From: Cucumis sativus
Taxonomy: Eukaryota; Streptophyta; Magnoliopsida; Cucurbitales; Cucurbitaceae
DNA length: 64,000 bases
Assembly (NCBI RefSeq): GCF_000004075.3
Contig: NC_026661.2
Coordinates: forward strand, 16,830,307-16,894,306
Direction: 5' to 3'
The notes below the pieces were generated by a model that was given only the letters and a program-made list of their open reading frames with translations, did not search any database and was not told where the DNA came from. Numbering within the stretch: position 1 is the first letter of the stretch; every line of letters starts with the position of its first letter. Made by a program: the position numbers and the translations under genes. Below, piece after piece: positions 58,117 through 64,000 of the stretch.

Positions 58117-59630
58117 TTGAGATTACATAAAATCTCTAAGTGTAATCGTTATAATTTAAATTAAGGTATATTTTTCAAATATAACAAAATTAATCAAAAT
58201 ATTTATAAAACAAAGAAAATATCACAATTTTTCTACGAGATGGACTGCGATAGTCTATTTGTGTCTGTCTATATCATCAAAACAGACACAAATGAAAGTT
58301 TATTTTGGTCTATCGTTGTTTATTACAAATAGATTGTAATATTTTGCTATATTTGTACATATTTTCATGAGTCCCGTCATTTAAATTAATTTTCTTAAAT
58401 TAACAATATATTACCACTGCTCACAATATAATTCAACGTACATTTTCAAATATACAAAAAAAGAAATAAAACAATTTATCTTTTTTAGGGGTCTTTTCAA
58501 TATACAACAAAACAGCCAAATATTTACATGAAATAGTTGCAAATTTAGCCATTAAATTCAAAATAATTAAGTATATAACAACCTTTTAAAAAAATTACAA
58601 ATATAGCAAAATTTGTCAAATTTTATCAATGATAGGGTCTATCACTAATAGACCATGTTGTAAAAATTGATCTATCACTCATAGATCATACAAGTCTATT
58701 AGCGATAGTTTTACTATATTTGCAATATTTTTTAAATGTTGCTATATCCTTAATTATTATTCCTCAAATGGTCATCCATTACAATTATTCTATTTACATT
58801 GTATATAACAATTCAAAAACGAAAAAAAGCCCAACGACCTACAATGCAAAATAAAAAAAAATGTCTCGTGATTAATTGACATCCAGTGGCATAATATATT
58901 TGAAAAACGATCATACGTTTCGTATTTGGGTAACCAAATCTAAGCAACTTTTTTCAAGATTTTTTTGCTATGCGATCATTTAGATTTGACACACAATTAT
59001 TTAGTTTAATCGTTTAAATTTAGGTAACCAAATCTAAACGAATTTTTTCAAGATTTTTTGGTATGGTCGTTCACATTTGGCACACGATCGTTTACACACA
59101 TGATCGATCGTAGCCAAATCTAAACGATTGTTTCAAAATTTTCTTGGTACGTGTTTAAATTTGGCATACGACCGTTTATATTTAGGACACGATCTTAAAA
59201 AAACAATATAAAAAACTTACCAAAGAAATAGTTAACATTTTTATTTTATATCTAATAAATAGTTTTTTTTCCTATCCCTAATAACTTTTCATAATTTTAA
59301 ACTTAATTAATATCACTTTTAACTCAATTGGTCAAATGTAAGGATCGTTTTTAATTGACAAATACACTAAAGGAAATATATATGTCGGCAAATATTTTAT
59401 TCCTCACAGTTTTAACAAACATTACAACATCACATTTGACTTTCATCAGACGTCAATAACTCATGAAATTATAATATATATATACATTTTAGAAGAATTA
59501 CAAAATTTATTTGTGATGATAGATTCCAAAAACTTAATTTAAAATTTAAATTCTTTTATATATTTGTAAATTCTTTTGTATATCTACCCATACTTTAAAC
59601 CTAATTGTTATGTACTTGGAAGGATATGGA
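58117..59630. other. Repeat-rich region upstream of the MYB gene
   Basis: 58180-58380 and 58560-58745 are related MITE-like units framed by ATATAGCAAAAT / ATTTTGCTATAT words with central hairpins of the TATCACTAATAGA type. 58890-59200 is a diverged tandem array of AAATCTAAACGAT / ATCGTTTAGAT words, listed separately. 59400-59630 is the proximal MYB promoter region. Confidence 0.55.
58890..59205. repeat. Diverged array of ATCGTTTAGAT / ATCTAAACGAT words
   Basis: At least three units of about 75-110 bp share GGTAACCAAATCTAA, TTTTTTCAAGATTTTTTGG and GCACACGATCGTTTA in the same order. Each unit contains both orientations of the ATCGTTTAGAT word, so single strands can fold back. Related words occur at 20155-20405. 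Confidence 0.6.
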
Positions 59631-59638
59631 GTTTGTAA

Positions 59639-59646
59639 GTATAAAT
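59639..59646 (+). promoter_or_regulatory. Probable TATA box of the MYB gene
   Basis: TATAAATA lies 34 bases before the ATG of the MYB gene. With the usual 25-30 base distance to transcription start, the leader would be only about 5-15 nt. No better TATA box is visible in the preceding 100 bp except a weaker TATATATTTG near 59566. Confidence 0.45.
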
Positions 59647-59679
59647 AGATAGAGGGATGGGTTTGTGACAGAGAAGAAA

Positions 59680-61096
59680 ATGGGGAGAGCTCCATGCTGC
59701 GAGAAAGTGGGACTAAAGAGAGGGCCATGGAGCTTTGAAGAAGATCAAATTCTCATCAAATTCATTCAACTCAATGGCCATTCTAATTGGAGAGCACTTC
59801 CCAAAAAAGCTGGTATCTAATTAATTCTTTAAATTACACACACACAAACGGATATGTATATGATTATGAAAAGGGTTTTGTTGCATATAATTATATGTAA
59901 TTTGTTTAATTTGAAGGTTTATTAAGGTGTGGAAAGAGTTGTAGACTTAGATGGACAAATTATCTAAGGCCAGACATTAAAAGAGGAGATTTCACCCAGG
60001 AAGAAGCACAAACTATTATCACTTTGCATCAGTTAATGGGAAACAGGTATGCTTTTAATTTCTTTCTTCAATTTAGTTATATTAACCTCATTATATTTCT
60101 ATTCTTTGTGAGTTTTCTTCTTTCAAAGTTCAAGAATTTGTGGGTCTTAAACTAGCTGTGCTACTTATAGTTTTACAAATGTGGAGTGATGATCAAAACC
60201 ATCAATTAATCATTATTGATTTCTTAAAAAATCTTGAACTATGTTGGATCCATATTGGGAGGAACACTTGTTAATGTTATTAAGTGTGTGTTTTGAGAAT
60301 AATTTTGGAATTGTTATTCATCATCACTTTCATCAAATTTAGTTTTACACTTTTAGTGAATTTTTTCATATCATCAACGTTAATCAAAAGCATGTCTAAT
60401 ATTGATTTTGAAAATGAAAATTCGAGACATGCAAAAATAATTTGTTAACATTACTTAAACTTAGTGTTTAAAAAATGAAATTGTGATTATGATATAATTT
60501 AGCATGAATGTACATATATATTTGCATTGTGAGTTAGCAAACATATATTTTACATATCAAATTTTCTCATTAATATTTCTTGTATATCGTTGAGATGGGC
60601 CGCTATTGCCGCAAGATTACCAGGAAGAACAGACAATGAGATAAAGAATGTTTGGCACACCCACTTGAAGAAGAGAGTGATCCAAAACGAAATCCTAAAA
60701 GACCAAACCAAACAAAACAAGAACGACGACAATCATTTTCATGATCAACTCTCGTGTTCGTCAGAAATCAAATTGGATGGAGAGGAAGATATCGATCGAT
60801 GTATTAAGAACAACAACGATGACAAAGATGCCGAGCTTGCAGAACTTGCTTTTGCTGAAGATTTTCTCAAGAGTTTACTATTGGAGGAAGAATTTTCCGA
60901 GAACGATTGGAATAATTTAGGAAAGGATTGTGTAATGATAAAAGATGTTGTTGATGAATCACCAAAAGAAGTTGAAATTCCTTTGAGTGGGGAAGAAGAA
61001 ATGAGCAATTGTAGTTCTTCAGATACAGTTGATATCATGGATTTTTGGAGGAATGTTTTTATGAAAGATGGAGAGTTGCAAGAAATTAATATATGA
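59680..61096 (+). CDS. R2R3-MYB transcription factor (MYB13/14/15-58/63 type), 254 aa
   Basis: Exons: 59680-59812, 59917-60046, 60595-61096, at the two intron positions classical for R2R3-MYB genes. The N-terminus [17 protein letters not shown] begins repeat R2 (three spaced Trp; [20 protein letters not shown]). R3 runs from [20 protein letters not shown] through [20 protein letters not shown], its first Trp replaced by Phe as usual. The C-terminal half is acidic and Ser-rich, with a late [10 protein letters not shown] segment similar in place to the activation motif of subgroup 2. Members of this clade govern stress responses, stilbene or lignin-related genes. Nuclear. The exact ortholog cannot be fixed from the sequence alone. 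Confidence 0.92.
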
Positions 61097-62663
61097 ATAT
61101 ATGAATATAATTTATGTGGGATTTTAATGATTTGTTAATCTATATTTATATTAAAGAAAAGAATTTGTAATTTGTATTTTTGAAGAAACAATACCTTAAA
61201 ATTTGTTCAATAAAATAAAGAAGCAATATATGGGTTTTTGTTTGTTTTAATATATATTTTTAACTTCAAATTTCAATTCTTATGGCCAAAATCTCTATAT
61301 CAAAACCCTATACTTTTATACAAACTATTAAAACATAATTTGACTCTATCTTTAGTATAATTAACAATTGTGTTCTCCATCTTTAGTATAATAATTGTGA
61401 TGTGAAGATGGAACATCAAAGAATATTAGAGAGAGAAAACTTAAAATCAAATTGATATTATAGAGAAGTACTTTTCTACATCTATTGGTGATACTTTATC
61501 ACTATCTATCTCTAATAAATAAACAAATTTTTTTGTATATTTAAGAATATTTTCAACGGTTGTGCAAACTTTCTAAGAATTATCAATGACAACATTTTCA
61601 TCCAAAACATTCTCAATAAGTTAGAAATCTCATAAAAATACCATATGTGTGGTATGTGTAATAATGTAGATTTACATTATATTGCTTTTTACTAATAAGA
61701 AAATGACAAATATTTAGTAAAGTTTCAAAAGAAAAGAATAATAAAACTCCTACTATATAAGAATAAATTAAAACTAAAAATTATACAAATTGAAACATTG
61801 AAAAGGTTGTAAAAAACATAATTATGAAACAATGAGAAAACATCAACAAAATACCACAAAATGAGAATCTAAACTTTTCCAAGTAAAAAATTGATAAGAT
61901 CATGTAAAAGCAAAGCATGAATCTCACTAATTAAGTGTACATTTGATAAATAAATTCAAAAAAAAGAAAAAGAAGATGAAATTAATAGTGTGTTTTTTCC
62001 TAATAGAAAAGTGTGATATTAATTATTCCCAATTCTGAGGCATGGGGGAATGATTAAAAGTATATAATTGCTTCAAACTAAACTTCAAAATGTTTATGAA
62101 TAACTCAATTCAGACCCTTTATTAAACTTCTTCAGAATATAAAATTCTTCAGAAGTTGATTAGGATCTTTCATAACATCAGGTGACCAAATATACATGCA
62201 TTCAGTTGATTAGGCTGTATGATTTTTGTATGGCATAAAACTTTTAATATCGGCCAAAAAGGGAAAAAAAAGGTTACGTGCCACAAAATTTTCTTCATGC
62301 ATTCTTTAAGAAAGAGGATGTATTAATCCAAAGGAGCAAATACAAAAAGAGGGGATCAAGATATCCTCCCTGACAAGAAATTTACTAATAAATACACTTT
62401 CACGAGTCCATAACAATCATGAACATAGCTCTAATGGTTAAACATTACTAATTCTCTCCATCCATCATAGATTCGAATCCTATCCTCTTCATTTATAATA
62501 TAAAACAATCCGAGGACAAGCATGGCCAAGCACATATATAAATAGGATATAGTTCCCTACGTTAGCCTTGGTGAACATAGGTTGACTACTTGAAGGATTT
62601 AGGGGACTCATCTTTCAACTCTGTAGATGACAAAGACGCCATCAGAGGATCCATTAACAGCAT
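61097..62663. other. Spacer between MYB and EAF6-like genes
   Basis: 61097-61250 is the MYB 3' flank, with AATAAA-type words near 61210. 61250-62400 is AT-rich with no gene seen. 62426-62480 has tRNA-like promoter boxes, listed separately. 62500-62663 is the likely 3' UTR of the minus-strand gene. Confidence 0.55.
62420..62490 (+). repeat. Possible tRNA-derived SINE head
   Basis: TAGCTCTAATGGTTA (62426-62440) resembles box A and GATTCGAATCC (62470-62480) box B of RNA polymerase III internal promoters, about 30 bases apart as in tRNAs. No acceptor-stem pairing is visible, so it is not a tRNA gene. It may be the head of an old SINE. No tail or target duplication was identified. Confidence 0.3.
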
Positions 62664-63140
62664 TCACAATGTCAAGTCCGGATCATCATCGTAGTCGAAA
62701 TCTTGCTCGCTTGAATGTCGCATTCTCTTTGCATCCCTCGGAGCTGGTCTTCCCTTTTTCGGTTTTCCTCTGCATATGCAATGTATAAATTATCATCTAA
62801 ACTATCCAAAGTTAAAATACCTTAAAAAACTCAATGTTATAAAGTAAAAGAGCTGAAGGTTACAAATAAGTTTTTTTTTTTTCTTTTTTGTATCTGTGGA
62901 TATTAGTTGTTTAATGGTGTTTATAAGAGAAATTTAAAGCAAACGAAGGAAAAGACAGGCAGAATACTAACTGTCCATTGGAATATATGGCTCCACCTTT
63001 AGATCTGCCAGGACCTAAGTCGGATCTCCCATCTGCAACAAGGTTTATAAAAGACGACTAAAATTTTAATTACAACAAAACAAAAGTATCTATCCTTACT
63101 GCTACGGCTCACCATCTCGTCCAGCTGCAAGCTCTTCAGC
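62664..63140 (-). CDS. EAF6: EAF6-like NuA4 histone acetyltransferase subunit, 3' exons only
   Basis: Three coding exons on the minus strand: 63140-63113, 63032-62972 and 62769-62664 (stop TGA), each with proper GT-AG borders and consistent phase. They join to AEELAAGRDDGRSDLGPG, RSKGGAIYSNGQGKPKKGRP and APRDAKRMRHSSEQ, ending DYDDDPDLTL. This Gly-rich, then basic AT-hook-like (KKGRP), then acidic tail is the wording I recall for plant EAF6, a small coiled-coil subunit of NuA4-type chromatin acetyltransferases. The conserved N-terminal coiled coil would lie upstream, outside or at the edge of the window: 63141-64000 shows no further exon I can support, so the next intron is long. Identification is from memory of the family tail and is the least certain of the gene names. 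Confidence 0.65.
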
Positions 63141-64000
63141 CTGAAAGTTAAAGGAAAATATGAAAACCAAGAGAAAACTACAGTAGAAACTATGCTGAGG
63201 AAGAGAGGAGAAGGACAAGAAGATGGAAATCGAAATATGTTTTCTATAACATATGTAATTTCCACAGAAATTATTTGTCTAGTTTACATGCTTATAACAC
63301 AATTCAACAATTACAGGCATGAAATTTCCCAAGGTTAAAAAGGAACACACCCAAAAACAACTATCCATTAAAAATTTGAAAGTTTACATGAAGACACAAA
63401 ATGCTTCAAATCGCATACCCCATAAAATCACAAAATTCAATCACCCCAGTCTCCACAAGTATTAAAAAACCCATCTCAGTATGAAGCAATTACCATCAAG
63501 TACAATTATAATTAATTGTCCAAAGAAGCTCAACGAGAACAAATATATCTAGTCTAGCAAATGCAAAATAATTAGCCTCTCCACTCCTCAGAAAATCCCT
63601 AGAGATCCTATATAGTTTCTTTCTGTCTAATCAAATATGCCATAATCTAGCCTTTGCCTTACCCACATAAATTACATAGAACCTTAACTTTTTCTTTAAA
63701 GAAATAATCACAAAGAAGTTCCATTCCTTCAAGAGAAAATTTTAGAATGCAACTGTGGAACCAAATTCCAAGAATTTCTGCTAAACAAACATGAAAAGGC
63801 AAATGGTTCATCAGTCACATTCTCCCTCTATAGCAGCGCTACTTCTAAAAGACGGATCCAACATCAAGTCTAGAAATCTTATTAGCCCCAAATGGAATGT
63901 CCTTGTCTTAGCTCTCTAAATGAATTCGTATTCTGTAAATATAATCTATTAAAAACTAGTTTATAACTGTTTAACATGAAAATGATTTCCTGTATGACAT
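63141..64000. other. Probable intron of the EAF6-like gene
   Basis: AT-rich, without open coding stretches that match the family. Since the acceptor at 63141 needs an upstream exon, this is best read as intron reaching the window edge. Confidence 0.5.

Noticed and set aside
60550-61038. Minus-strand open frames under MYB exon 3
   Set aside because: Antisense of the acidic Ser-rich MYB tail; no independent signal.
62426-62480. tRNA gene
   Set aside because: Box A and box B words are present, but no acceptor or anticodon stem pairs and the 3' part does not close; kept only as a possible SINE head.

Overview
The window is nuclear DNA from a flowering plant. It is AT-rich, the genes carry short GT-AG introns, and the products are plant families: restorer-like PPR proteins, an R2R3-MYB, a ROOT UV-B SENSITIVE protein and a FAR1-type factor. 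Several protein stretches and the relic of a LINE resemble what is usual in cucurbits, so a Cucurbitaceae genome (Cucumis-like) is my best guess. That guess is inference, not proof.

Layout. 1-16.5 kb is a cluster of Restorer-of-Fertility-like (RFL) PPR genes: a 5' end leaving the window on the minus strand (1-287), an intact 605-residue gene on the plus strand (2964-4781), a 1008-residue gene on the minus strand (13381-16407) built from five 543-bp blocks, and a broken C-terminal relic (about 9870-10150). Between them lie a decayed PUB4-like U-box gene, a hAT transposase remnant, a small LTR-flanked fossil with a long internal palindrome, a LINE relic and a 675-bp direct duplication. 16.5-21.5 kb is gene-free and holds a clean non-autonomous CACTA element. 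21.6-22.6 kb is a carboxylesterase (CXE18-like) and 28.5-29.2 kb a small four-helix membrane protein (MEE60-like).

32.5-34.8 kb is a five-exon polygalacturonase. 36.3-41.6 kb is a short FAR1-domain factor whose ATG is split by an intron. 43.7-44.4 kb is a two-exon secreted protein of unknown role, and 45.7-49.4 kb is RUS2 in eight exons. 49.4-59.7 kb is gene-free and repeat-rich (CACTA-like and hAT-like MITEs, AT-rich repeats). 59.7-61.1 kb is a three-exon R2R3-MYB. The last kilobase holds the 3' exons of an EAF6-like (NuA4 acetyltransferase subunit) gene on the minus strand that runs out of the window.

The genes are not an operon and do not form one pathway. The only region behaving as a system is the RFL cluster, where recent duplication inside and between genes, loss of ends and transposon debris fit the birth-and-death pattern known for fertility-restorer loci. 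I found no CRISPR array, rRNA cluster, convincing tRNA gene or organellar insertion. Intron-exon limits were read by eye from splice sites and reading-frame phase.
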